This document shows positions 17,473-25,366 of a DNA stretch of 64,000 bases, in pieces. Under the pieces are notes generated by a model. The model was not told where the DNA came from. It did not search any database and worked only from the letters and a program-made list of their open reading frames with translations. A program made the translations under genes and the position numbers. How positions within the stretch are numbered: the stretch's first letter is position 1; every line of letters begins with the position of its first letter. Origin of the DNA: Methanoprimaticola sp047501175 (GTDB lineage: Archaea > Thermoplasmatota > Thermoplasmata > Methanomassiliicoccales > Methanomethylophilaceae); assembly GCF_047501175.1 (NCBI RefSeq), contig NZ_JBEQWH010000003.1, positions 124,001-188,000 of the forward strand, given 5' to 3'.

Positions 17473-18539
17473 AGCAGCTCCCTCAGGGTGTCGGCCGTCT
17501 CCAACGGCACTATGGAATGGGCGCCCATGACCATCGAATGGGACGCTATCTCCCCGACGGCCCACTGGCATCCCGTGTTCAGATAGTTGGCCAGCTGCCT
17601 GGGCTGGTCGGTGATGAGGATATCATCCGCCCCCATGCCCGGAACCGCGTGGCATATCCCCAGGATTATGGTCAGGTCCGGGGAGAACTCATCCACAGCG
17701 GAACGCATCTGCTCACCGACGACGGAATACTCGTCCAGTCCCCCGACGATCCTGTCGATCCCGACGCCCTTGGACTCCAAATCCGCCAGTATGTCCCTGC
17801 AATATCCCCTGATCCTCGGCAGACCCTTCCCCGCATCGAGATTGGCCACGAACAGGGTCTCCCCTCCGAGCTTCCTGGATGCGCGGTCCACCGCCTCGAA
17901 CATGTCCGCGAAACGATATGCCAGCTCCTTCTTCGCATCCATCACCACGGCCACCCTCCCCCCTTCGGAGAGGACCTCGACTATGCGTTTGCACACATGC
18001 AGCTTGGTGGGACTGGAGGCGGGCTTGATGTAGTCCTTGGATGCCATCCCGGCATCCTTCTCCAGACGTGTGGCCGCCTTCATCAGCGAGATCTGGCGGG
18101 AGCATTCGTCGGAATCGATGATGCCTGCGTCGCGTCCCGCCTCCAGCGCCTTGATGGCCCCGCGGGTGTTGTCGCCCATGCATGCGTGGACGTCGACGGG
18201 GAACACGTTCGCGTCCACCTTGGCCTTGCGTATGGCGCTTGCCATGTCCTCGCCTATGATCATGCTGGCACAGGTGCCTATCACGGCGACGGTCTCGGGA
18301 TGGAAACGCTCCTCCACCTGCTTCAGGGTATTGATAAGGGGCTCCGATGCACCGAATATGAGGTCGTTGTCCCTCATGCTCGTGGTCACCACGCGCACAT
18401 CGGCGTTCTCCAGAGGACGGGAGGCCATGAAGCTGCACCCCGACGGCCCGTGGACCACGATCACGTCGACGTCCATGTCGCGCAGGGTGTACATCGCCGC
18501 CACTATGGGACTGGGGCGGGGATGTATGACCGACCTCAC
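17469..18539 (-). CDS. cfbD: Ni-sirohydrochlorin a,c-diamide reductive cyclase, NifD-like subunit (CfbD)
   Basis: A 356-residue nitrogenase component 1-like protein, shorter than NifD as usual for CfbD. Cysteines that can hold the cluster are in VHGPSGCSFM (about residue 33) and AVIGTCASMIIGEDM (about 95); the latter block is typical of this family. With CfbC it reduces and cyclises Ni-sirohydrochlorin a,c-diamide to 15,17(3)-seco-F430-17(3)-acid. It overlaps cfbE by 4 bp and cfbB by 4 bp. Confidence 0.92.
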   Translation of the reverse strand: MRSVIHPRPSPIVAAMYTLRDMDVDVIVVHGPSGCSFMASRPLENADVRVVTTSMRDNDLIFGASEPLINTLKQVEERFHPETVAVIGTCASMIIGEDMASAIRKAKVDANVFPVDVHACMGDNTRGAIKALEAGRDAGIIDSDECSRQISLMKAATRLEKDAGMASKDYIKPASSPTKLHVCKRIVEVLSEGGRVAVVMDAKKELAYRFADMFEAVDRASRKLGGETLFVANLDAGKGLPRIRGYCRDILADLESKGVGIDRIVGGLDEYSVVGEQMRSAVDEFSPDLTIILGICHAVPGMGADDILITDQPRQLANYLNTGCQWAVGEIASHSMVMGAHSIVPLETADTLRELL

Positions 18540-19747
18540 TGGTAGCCCTCCTTGATCAGCTCTATGAGCAGCTTCGTGTCGGAAGGGATCCCGGGACGCT
18601 CGCCGTTGCCCTCGGTTATCATGATGGGGACCCCGTATCCGTTCACGACCCTGGTTATCTCGTCCGCATCCATCTTGTCGCAGACCTTCCTGCTCACCGG
18701 GTCCAGGAGCACCAGTGCCCCGTCCAGTGCGTGCATGTCATGGAGGCACTGCATCGTCCTCGCGACCGACAGGTGCGATATCCCCGGGTTCCTCTCGCGG
18801 ACGACCGTCATCCCGTTCTCGTTCAGGATCTCTCCCCTGCCGGGAACCCCTCTGAACGTCTCCAGGGACCTCAGGACGATGTCGCGCGGGATGTCCATGA
18901 ACGAGCAGATCTCCAGCACCGCATCCATCGCCTGCAGGTACTCCGTGGACACGTAGGAGCCATCGAGGACGATCTCGCTCACCCCGTCGTAATCGACGGA
19001 GACCCTCAGGCCCTCGCCGAGCCTGGGCTCGGACAGGGCGCGCACCCTCCGCCTGTAGCCCTTGACGTAGAGGCACTTGGGGATCCAGAACTCCAGCTCG
19101 TCCTCCGGGACGATGTTGATCCCGTCCGTGAATATGTCCTTCTTCGCATCGGACGCCTTGAGTGTGTTCTTCGCGATCCCGTAGTCCTCGGCCAGATTGG
19201 TGACCATCGCGATGTCCGCCTTGCCGGACCCTCCCAAGGACACCTCCGAGACGATGACATCGAACCTGCCTGCGGGAAGCGTCATCAGATAAGGTGGAGC
19301 GATGCTCACCTTGCGGTCGATCCTGTGCCCCTCGTCAGTCCAGGGGCCCTCTCCCCTCGAGGAATGGAGGAGGACGCTCCTGCCCGCATCGTGCAGGATC
19401 TTCGATACCAGGTAGCAGACGCTGGTCTTCCCCTTGACCCCGGTCACCTCTATCCTGAACCTGGTGTCCTCGATGAAACGGTTTACAGCCTGGCTGAACG
19501 TGATCACCTCGGAGACCTCCGCGTCCCCGATGAAGGAACGGGGGCAGTGCGCGGGCATGACCGCGAGGTCGTATCTCCCGACAGGCGTCGATTCCGCCAC
19601 CCCGATGTCGAGGTCTGCGAGGTCCTGCCTCCTGTCCGCGGGACAGTTGCGATAGACGTCCACGCAGGTGACATCGTCCCCTTCCGCCGAGAACCTCTTC
19701 GCGATCAGGTCCCCGCCATGGGTCATGTCCAGGACGAGGACCCTCAT
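18536..19747 (-). CDS. cfbE: Coenzyme F430 synthetase (CfbE), Mur ligase-like
   Basis: A 403-residue MurF/MurD-like ATP-dependent ligase with the P-loop GVKGKTSVC (about residue 105). It closes the last lactam/carbocyclic ring in F430 synthesis by activating the seco-acid. The N-terminal MRVLVLDMTHGGDLIAKRF is a Rossmann-type start. The ATG at 19747 overlaps the cfbA stop by 4 bp, and the gene overlaps cfbD at its end. Compared with MurF, the C-terminal region is short, as in the methanogen proteins. Confidence 0.9.
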   Translation of the reverse strand: MRVLVLDMTHGGDLIAKRFSAEGDDVTCVDVYRNCPADRRQDLADLDIGVAESTPVGRYDLAVMPAHCPRSFIGDAEVSEVITFSQAVNRFIEDTRFRIEVTGVKGKTSVCYLVSKILHDAGRSVLLHSSRGEGPWTDEGHRIDRKVSIAPPYLMTLPAGRFDVIVSEVSLGGSGKADIAMVTNLAEDYGIAKNTLKASDAKKDIFTDGINIVPEDELEFWIPKCLYVKGYRRRVRALSEPRLGEGLRVSVDYDGVSEIVLDGSYVSTEYLQAMDAVLEICSFMDIPRDIVLRSLETFRGVPGRGEILNENGMTVVRERNPGISHLSVARTMQCLHDMHALDGALVLLDPVSRKVCDKMDADEITRVVNGYGVPIMITEGNGERPGIPSDTKLLIELIKEGYQ

Positions 19748-20529
19748 TGTCCGAGCCTCCGGAGCTTCTCCACGAGGACGTCGCACAGTCTCGGATCCGC
19801 CCCGATGGGCACCGCGTACTTCACCTCGCATCTGCGACCGTTGCGGGTCACGATGCCGCCGTCGGAGAAGTTCTCTATCCCGAGCTTGGCGGGGACGTCC
19901 ATCGTCAGGTGCTTCCCCAGTGAGATGAACAGCGGGAGGGCGATAATCTCCTCCGCCCCGTCGTCGATCATCTGCGGTATGACGTCCTCGATCTTCGGAT
20001 CGTCGAACTCGTTGAACCCCACGTACACCTTCCCATAGCCCATCTCCTCGAGGCGCCTGGCGTTGAGGTGGACCACGTCCCTGTTGTACGAGAGCCTGGA
20101 CCCGTGCCCCATGATTATCACGCGTGTGTCCTTCCCAGGGGTCATGAGCTCCTCCACCCTCTCCGCGAGGATCTCCGCCAGGAGCGGTTCGTCCCCGAAG
20201 GGCTGCTCTATATGGACCCTGACGTTCGTTCCGGAGATCTCCGAATCGCCGTCGACCGCGTTCCTCGGAAGCGAGAAGTGCTTCATCGGTATGTCGCGGG
20301 TGACGTGAAGGCCCGATGCGACGAAGAACGGCAAGAGGATGATGTCATCGTATCCGTCGGCCACCATCTCCTCCGCGGCCTCGCGGATCGATGGGAATGA
20401 GGTCTCGTTGAACCCCACGTAGACGTTGTCGTAGCCCCTCTCCCTGAGCCTGTCCGCCTGTACGTCGAGGACGCCTTTGTTGAATGACATGGTCGAGCCG
20501 TGTCCACCGATTAGAATACCTGTCTTCAT
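19744..20529 (-). CDS. cfbA: Sirohydrochlorin nickel/cobalt chelatase, two-domain form (CfbA/CbiX)
   Basis: A 261-residue CbiX-type chelatase made of two clearly repeated halves. Each half begins with an HGS motif (IGGHGSTMSFN; IMGHGSRLSYN), repeats VYVGFNE (FNETSF; FNEFDD), and has a second histidine (SGLHVTRDIP; LGKHLTMDVP). Many archaeal CfbA proteins are single-domain (about 120-145 residues) homodimers, so this looks like an in-tandem fusion of the short form. It inserts nickel into sirohydrochlorin for F430 and can in principle insert cobalt for corrin synthesis; no other sirohydrochlorin chelatase is in the window. It lies between cfbC (6-bp gap) and cfbE (4-bp overlap). Confidence 0.88.
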   Translation of the reverse strand: MKTGILIGGHGSTMSFNKGVLDVQADRLRERGYDNVYVGFNETSFPSIREAAEEMVADGYDDIILLPFFVASGLHVTRDIPMKHFSLPRNAVDGDSEISGTNVRVHIEQPFGDEPLLAEILAERVEELMTPGKDTRVIIMGHGSRLSYNRDVVHLNARRLEEMGYGKVYVGFNEFDDPKIEDVIPQMIDDGAEEIIALPLFISLGKHLTMDVPAKLGIENFSDGGIVTRNGRRCEVKYAVPIGADPRLCDVLVEKLRRLGQ

Positions 20530-20535
20530 AATGAA

Positions 20536-21309
20536 TCACTCCAGCCTCATTCCGCCGTCGACGTCCTCGGAACGGTCGACAAGACGCCTGGCCAGCTCCC
20601 TGTAGCAGTCCGCCATGGCGGATCCCGGCTCCCCGTTGATGACGGTCGTTCCCATCTCCTCGCACCTCTGGACCGCCGGGTCGCGGGGTATGCGTATGAC
20701 GACGTCCGTCCCCATCTCCGAGGCCGCCCTGTCCACCAGGGAGTCCTCGTCCTTCACACCGCGGGAGTTCTGGATCAGCCCGCCCAGCCTGGCATATCCG
20801 TCGTTGCGCATGTCGGACACGGCGCCGGCGATATTGCTGGCCGCATAGAGGGACATCATCTCCCCCGATGTCACGACGAAGACGTCGCGGGCATACCCGT
20901 TCCTTATGGGCATGGCGAACCCTCCGCAGACGACATCGCCGAGAACGTCGTAGAGTATCACGTCCGGCCTGTAATGGGCGACGGCGTCGAGCTCCTCCAG
21001 CTGCTCGAAGGCGGCTATTATCCCGCGTCCTGCGCATCCGACCCCCGGACGGGGACCGCCGCACTCCACGCAGAGGACCCCGTTGTCGCCCTCGTACACG
21101 AGGTCGGACAGCTCCGGGTCGGGATTGTCCCTCATGGTCTCCAGTACCGTGGGTATCCTGCGTCCGGCCACGGCACGGGTCGAGTCCGCCTTGGGGTCGC
21201 ATCCTATCTGCATGACCTTCAGTCCGGAGGCGGCCAACGCCGCCGATACATTGCCGACGGTCGTCGATTTCCCTATTCCGCCCTTCCCATAGACTGCGAT
21301 CCTGCGCAT
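20536..21309 (-). CDS. cfbC: Ni-sirohydrochlorin a,c-diamide reductive cyclase, NifH-like subunit (CfbC)
   Basis: A 257-residue NifH/BchL-type ATPase with P-loop YGKGGIGKSTT at residue 6 and the two cluster-binding cysteines in VECGGPRPGVGCAGRG and GDVVCGGFAMP. It donates electrons to CfbD with ATP hydrolysis. It is first in the leftward cfb operon. The ATG at 21309 (MRRIAVYGKG) is the family start; the frame is open 117 bp further upstream without similarity. The upstream region has TATTAATATT as a likely TATA element but no copy of the 17-bp corrinoid operator. Confidence 0.93.
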   Translation of the reverse strand: MRRIAVYGKGGIGKSTTVGNVSAALAASGLKVMQIGCDPKADSTRAVAGRRIPTVLETMRDNPDPELSDLVYEGDNGVLCVECGGPRPGVGCAGRGIIAAFEQLEELDAVAHYRPDVILYDVLGDVVCGGFAMPIRNGYARDVFVVTSGEMMSLYAASNIAGAVSDMRNDGYARLGGLIQNSRGVKDEDSLVDRAASEMGTDVVIRIPRDPAVQRCEEMGTTVINGEPGSAMADCYRELARRLVDRSEDVDGGMRLE

Positions 21310-21428
21310 GTTACGATAATAGGTCTGAGTGTTATTAATATTTTCAGAGATGAAAGTAACACGCAGGTCCGTGACCCGACGAAACGAGGAACCCAAACGA
21401 AATATGTCCAATACGGAATCCTCCATGC
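21310..21428. promoter_or_regulatory. Divergent promoter of the cfb operon and a hydrolase gene
   Basis: TTATTAATATT near 21332 is the likely TATA element for cfbC. No TTGGAT/ATCCAA palindrome is present, in contrast to the cobN, importer and cbi promoters. Confidence 0.4.
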
Positions 21429-22343
21429 ATGATGAAGGAGTTCACGATACCCTCTTCCCTGGAAGGGAGCGACCTGCACTGTGTGGAATGGCCGGTCGAC
21501 AGACCTGTGGCGACGCTCCAGATATCCCATGGGATGATCGAGCACATAACCCGCTACGCCGAGTTCGCGGAATACCTCAACACCCTCGGGATCGCGGTGA
21601 TCGGACATGACCACCTGGGTCACGGGGACACATCCCCGGACAGCCTGGGTCTGATAGCGCCGTCCGACGGGGACGAGCACATGGTGGAGGACCTGTACCT
21701 CGTGACCCAGGAGATCGCGAGGATGTTCCCTGACATACCGCACTTCCTCCTCGGGCACAGCATGGGGTCGTTCATCCTGAGAAGGTACATCACCCGCTAC
21801 GGAGGCATGATCGACGGGGCCCTCATCGTCGGGACGGGCAATCAGTCCGGGATGTCCGTGGCATTCGGGAAGCTCATAGCATCCATGCTCGTGAAGATGA
21901 AGGGGCCCGAGTACATCAGCCCGTTCCTGAACAAGACCGTCCTCGAGGGACATGACAGGAAGTTCTCGGAACCGGACCTTCCGAACCGCTGGATCTCCAG
22001 GGACCCGGAGATCGTCAAGGCGTACAACGCCGACCCCTACTGCAGCTTCAAGTTCACCGTATCCGGGTTCAGGGACCTGTTCACCCTGATCCAGAAGGAC
22101 ATACGCGGCGACGACTTCGACGGAATACCCAAAGGCCTGCCCGTAATCCTCCTGTCCGGAGCCGATGACCCCATAGGGGAGTTCGGGAAGGGTGTGAGGA
22201 AGGCCAAGGAGGGTCTCGAGAAGACCGGTCTCCACCCGGACATGAAGCTCTACGAGGGAGGGAGGCACGAGATCATCAACGAGACGAACCGTGCCGAGGT
22301 CTACAGGGACATAGGAGATTGGCTGTTGAAGCACACCGGGTGA
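21429..22343 (+). CDS. Alpha/beta hydrolase, monoglyceride lipase-like
   Basis: A 304-residue serine hydrolase of the lysophospholipase/monoacylglycerol lipase group (Hydrolase_4). It has the nucleophile elbow GHSMGSF (about residue 112), the oxyanion region SHGMIEHITRYAEFA near residue 36, a catalytic aspartate in LSGADDPIGEFG and a histidine in GGRHEIINE. In an archaeon it would not act on bacterial-type ester lipids of its own; a dietary or host ester substrate is possible. It diverges from the cfb operon and ends at a strong hairpin. ATG codons at 21429 and 21432 are both possible. Confidence 0.85.
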   Translation: MMKEFTIPSSLEGSDLHCVEWPVDRPVATLQISHGMIEHITRYAEFAEYLNTLGIAVIGHDHLGHGDTSPDSLGLIAPSDGDEHMVEDLYLVTQEIARMFPDIPHFLLGHSMGSFILRRYITRYGGMIDGALIVGTGNQSGMSVAFGKLIASMLVKMKGPEYISPFLNKTVLEGHDRKFSEPDLPNRWISRDPEIVKAYNADPYCSFKFTVSGFRDLFTLIQKDIRGDDFDGIPKGLPVILLSGADDPIGEFGKGVRKAKEGLEKTGLHPDMKLYEGGRHEIINETNRAEVYRDIGDWLLKHTG

Positions 22344-22354
22344 TCCCCGGAACC

Positions 22355-22378
22355 TCCCTCGGGATATCGCCCGAGGGA
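22355..22378 (+). terminator. Hairpin with T-rich tail
   Basis: TCCCTCGGG and CCCGAGGGA form a perfect 9-bp stem with a 6-base loop, followed by TTTATTGC, 12 bp after the hydrolase stop. Confidence 0.6.
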
Positions 22379-22394
22379 TTTATTGCTATAATGC

Positions 22395-22507
22395 AAGTGG
22401 TATTTCGTTAAAATATTTGAAAAACAAAGTGATATTTCGTTAAAAATTCATCATAAATAAGTGAGAATTATTTAAAATTCTACAAAAATAAAGTGGTATT
22501 TCGTTAA
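22395..22507. repeat. Three 17-bp iterons upstream of the ATPase at 22522
   Basis: AAGTGGTATTTCGTTAA at 22395-22411 and 22491-22507, and AAGTGATATTTCGTTAA at 22427-22443. Start-to-start distances are 32 and 64 bp, so all copies are in register on a 32-bp grid, with AT-rich spacers. The last copy ends 14 bp before the ATPase start codon. No further copy is seen elsewhere in the window. Confidence 0.85.
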
Positions 22508-22521
22508 CTATTTCTACTGAG

Positions 22522-23949
22522 ATGATCCTGTATAAAACGATGAGGCGCAAAGTCGAAGAGGTCCTGAGAGAATGGAGAGAATCCAACGACAAGAAGTGCC
22601 TGATAGTATCTGGAGCCAGACAGATCGGGAAGACATTCATTGTAGAGGAGTTCGCAAGATCCAACTACGAGTATCACCTCACAGTGAACTTCGATCAGAA
22701 CCCCGACGCGTGCCAGGCATTCTCTGACAGGCTGGATGTGGACTCCATAATGCTGAAACTGTCTGCGATGTACCCGAATGTGAACCTGGTTCCGAAAAAG
22801 ACGTTGATATTCCTTGACGAGATCCAGAACTGTCCCGAGGCCAGGACCTCACTCAAATTCTTCGCCATTGACGGACGGTACGATGTGATAGCCTCCGGAT
22901 CCCTGCTAGGGCTGAGAGACAGCGAGGTCCCATCATACCCTGTCGGCTATGAACACCGGATAAGGATGGAACCGATGGATTTCGAGGAGTTCCTATGGGC
23001 GCTCAACATCAAACAGGAGGTCATAGATCATGTGAAGGGGTGTATCAGGAACCGCAGTCCCTTAGGTGATTCACTTCTCAATACCCTGTCCGAGTACTTC
23101 AGATGGTACACCGTGATCGGAGGTATGCCGGAAGCGGTGAAGTCGTTCGTCAACAACAGGACGATACGCAAAGTCTCCGAGATACACGCAGACATCTTCG
23201 AGGATTACAAGAACGATGTCATACATCATGCGAAGGGATCCCAGAAGAACAATGTGTCATCCTGTCTCGATTCCATAAGCGTCCAATTGTCCAGAGAGAA
23301 CAAGAAGTTCCAATACAGCCTCATAGCACGCAACGGTACCAATGGAAACGATTCCAAATTCGGATCCAACTACTATGCGTACTCCCTGAACTGGCTGAAG
23401 GACGCGGCGATCATCCGGCAATGCTACAACGTCACCGAACCCAGGATGCCACTCGAAGAGAGGAGGATGACCGATCATTTCAAGATCTACATGGTGGACA
23501 CAGGACTCCTCACCTCATCGTACGAGCCGTCTGTGAGAGTGGAGATCCTCAACGGGAACCTGGACGTCAACCGCGGAGCATTGACGGAGAACGTCGTCGC
23601 ACAGATGATATCCGCACAGGGCAGGAAACTGCTGTACTTCAGCAGGGACAGAGACCCGGAGTCTAATGCGACCGATCGCATGGAGATCGATTTCCTTCTG
23701 ATCGTCAATGGAAGACTGACCGCGGTGGAAGTGAAATCGGGAAAGAACAGGAGCTGCAGATCCCTCAACAAGGTCATGGACAGGTACGATATCGATGGTC
23801 TGATGTACGAGACGAGGGACATCTTCACGGATGACAAGGGCGTGGTCCATATGCCTCTCTTCGCGGCAGCGTTCATCGACTCGATGGACACACATCATGG
23901 TCCGGAATTCGATTTCGACAGCATCGACAGACTGAACGCCCAGTTCTGA
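22522..23949 (+). CDS. AAA ATPase with C-terminal DUF4143 / nuclease-like domain
   Basis: A 475-residue protein of the AAA_14 plus DUF4143 family. It has Walker A SGARQIGKT (about residue 33), Walker B LIFLDEIQNCPEARTSLK (about 93), GGMPEAV near 205, and a C-terminal block with FLLIVNGRLTAVEVKSGKN, the D...ExK pattern of restriction-endonuclease-like folds. The family is abundant in archaea and gut anaerobes and has no established function. Starts at 22522 or 22540 (MRRKVEEVL) are possible; the latter matches relatives at 43203 and 44642. It is preceded by three private iterons and stands alone between unrelated genes. Confidence 0.85.
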   Translation: MILYKTMRRKVEEVLREWRESNDKKCLIVSGARQIGKTFIVEEFARSNYEYHLTVNFDQNPDACQAFSDRLDVDSIMLKLSAMYPNVNLVPKKTLIFLDEIQNCPEARTSLKFFAIDGRYDVIASGSLLGLRDSEVPSYPVGYEHRIRMEPMDFEEFLWALNIKQEVIDHVKGCIRNRSPLGDSLLNTLSEYFRWYTVIGGMPEAVKSFVNNRTIRKVSEIHADIFEDYKNDVIHHAKGSQKNNVSSCLDSISVQLSRENKKFQYSLIARNGTNGNDSKFGSNYYAYSLNWLKDAAIIRQCYNVTEPRMPLEERRMTDHFKIYMVDTGLLTSSYEPSVRVEILNGNLDVNRGALTENVVAQMISAQGRKLLYFSRDRDPESNATDRMEIDFLLIVNGRLTAVEVKSGKNRSCRSLNKVMDRYDIDGLMYETRDIFTDDKGVVHMPLFAAAFIDSMDTHHGPEFDFDSIDRLNAQF

Positions 23950-23965
23950 TGCGTCCGCCCCCGGA

Positions 23966-24553
23966 TCATAGCCTCTTGCGCCACATGGCGCCGAAGCAAT
24001 CGCACGGGGCCCCGCAGTACGGACACCTGTGCCCGCCCTCCGAAGTGACCCACTGGTTCCAGTACCCGCGGATCTGCAACGGGGTCCTCTCGAATCCGGC
24101 CGAGCTCAGGGCCTTCCTTATCGGTTCGACGCCGTCGAAATGGACCCATGCCATGGATACGGCCGAGTCGCATCCGTCCCTCCTGAACGTCTCCAGACAC
24201 TCGTTGCAGAGCATCCTTCCGATGCCGCGCCCTCCCGCATCCGGGGAGATCGCCACGGAATCTATCAGACCTATCCTCCTGGACGAGAGGACCCAGTCCC
24301 TCTCCGGGGACTCGGGCAGCGCCAACTCGTCCCTCTCCCCCTCGGGACCGAACTCCCTGCAGATGGCGAATCCGGACGGTTCACCGTTTATCGTGGCCAC
24401 CAGGCAGAACTGATCCGGGTCCTCCATCGCCTCGGTGAAATCGTCGTCGGAGATGTAATCGACCCCGAGCTGGAGCATACCGATGACGGTCAGCTTCTGA
24501 ACGTCCGATCCGATGACCTGCCTTATCTCGATGTCCCCAGTGCCTGCCTGCAT
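23966..24553 (-). CDS. GNAT N-acetyltransferase with C-terminal zinc-ribbon-like tail
   Basis: A 195-residue protein. A GNAT core includes SVAISPDAGGRGIGRML (acetyl-CoA binding motif, about residue 100) and an end segment ALSSAGFERTPLQIRGYW. It is followed by a cysteine/histidine tail, HRCPYCGAPCDCFG, likely to bind zinc. The acceptor is unknown. The ATG at 24553 overlaps the pseudouridine synthase gene upstream by 31 bp, suggesting coupled expression; there is no other good start before the GNAT core. Confidence 0.75.
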   Translation of the reverse strand: MQAGTGDIEIRQVIGSDVQKLTVIGMLQLGVDYISDDDFTEAMEDPDQFCLVATINGEPSGFAICREFGPEGERDELALPESPERDWVLSSRRIGLIDSVAISPDAGGRGIGRMLCNECLETFRRDGCDSAVSMAWVHFDGVEPIRKALSSAGFERTPLQIRGYWNQWVTSEGGHRCPYCGAPCDCFGAMWRKRL

Positions 24554-25236
24554 AGCTCCTCCCTCTCCTCCTCCGTGAGATCGCGGATGCTTCCGACCGG
24601 AAGGCTCCCGAGCTCCACGTTCATTATCCTCACACGGACCAGCTTCTCGACGGTGTATCCCAGGGTCCCGCACATCCTGCGGATCTGCCTGTTGAGACCC
24701 TGTCTCAGGACTATGCGGAACTGCCTGTCCGATATGCGCTCCACGACGCACCTCTTGGTCCTGCGACCGAGGATCTCGACGCCCTCGGACATCCTCCTGA
24801 CGAACTTCTCGGTGATGTCATGGTCCACGGTGACGAGATACTCCTTCTCATGCTCCCCCCTGGAACGCATTATGGCGTTGGCGAGCTCCCCATTGTTGGT
24901 GAGGAGGAGCAGCCCCTCCGAATCCTTGTCCAGACGGCCGATCGAGTATATCCTCTCGGGATACCCGATGAACGAGATCACGTTATCGGGGTCCTCGGGA
25001 CTGGAGGTGCACGTGATCCCACGAGGCTTGTTCAGAGCTATGATCACATCGACCCCGGCCTTCTCGACCCTCTTCCCATCCACACAGACCACATCGCCGT
25101 CGGAGACCTTGTCGCCGACCACTGCGACGCGTCCGTTTATCGAGACCCTGCCCTCCTCCACCATCCTGTCCGCTGCACGGCGGGAGGCCACTCCGGCCTC
25201 GCTGATGAACTTGTTGAGACGGGTCCCATCGGTCAT
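24523..25236 (-). CDS. RsuA/RluB-family RNA pseudouridine synthase
   Basis: A 237-residue protein with an N-terminal S4 RNA-binding domain (LNKFISEAGVASRRAADRMV, residues 7-60) and the RsuA-type catalytic motif IGRLDKDSEGLLLLTNNG with its aspartate (about residue 100). It isomerises uridine in rRNA in bacteria. This S4-containing form is typical of bacteria and uncommon in archaea, so the gene is a candidate for transfer from gut bacteria (inference). A long palindrome at 25311-25354 lies in its upstream region. Confidence 0.88.
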   Translation of the reverse strand: MTDGTRLNKFISEAGVASRRAADRMVEEGRVSINGRVAVVGDKVSDGDVVCVDGKRVEKAGVDVIIALNKPRGITCTSSPEDPDNVISFIGYPERIYSIGRLDKDSEGLLLLTNNGELANAIMRSRGEHEKEYLVTVDHDITEKFVRRMSEGVEILGRRTKRCVVERISDRQFRIVLRQGLNRQIRRMCGTLGYTVEKLVRVRIMNVELGSLPVGSIRDLTEEEREELCRQALGTSR

Positions 25237-25310
25237 TGTCCAGGGGATGGGCTGCTCGTATATCTAGAGAACTAATGCAGACACGAGGTCATGAGATTGG
25301 GGTACGGACT

Positions 25311-25354
25311 GGTTCTCAATTGGTTCCGAACTAGTTCCGAACCAATTGAGAACC
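25311..25354. repeat. 44-bp near-perfect palindrome, left of the AlbA_2 gene
   Basis: The left half, GGTTCTCAATTGGTTCCGAAC, pairs with the right half around a central TA with only one mismatched position. The same element, with A/G and C/G variations, recurs at 26709-26767 on the other side of the gene at 25367-26671. It lies 12 bp after that gene's stop and 74 bp before the pseudouridine synthase start, so it could serve as an operator for the latter or as a terminator. Confidence 0.75.
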
Positions 25355-25366
25355 ATTCAGACGATC

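Noticed and set aside
22395..22507. Regularly spaced repeats resembling a CRISPR array
   Set aside because: Only three 17-bp units, spacers of 15 and 47 bp that are simple AT-rich sequence, and no cas genes. The other iteron sets likewise have too few and too short repeats; they are better read as promoter-linked binding sites.
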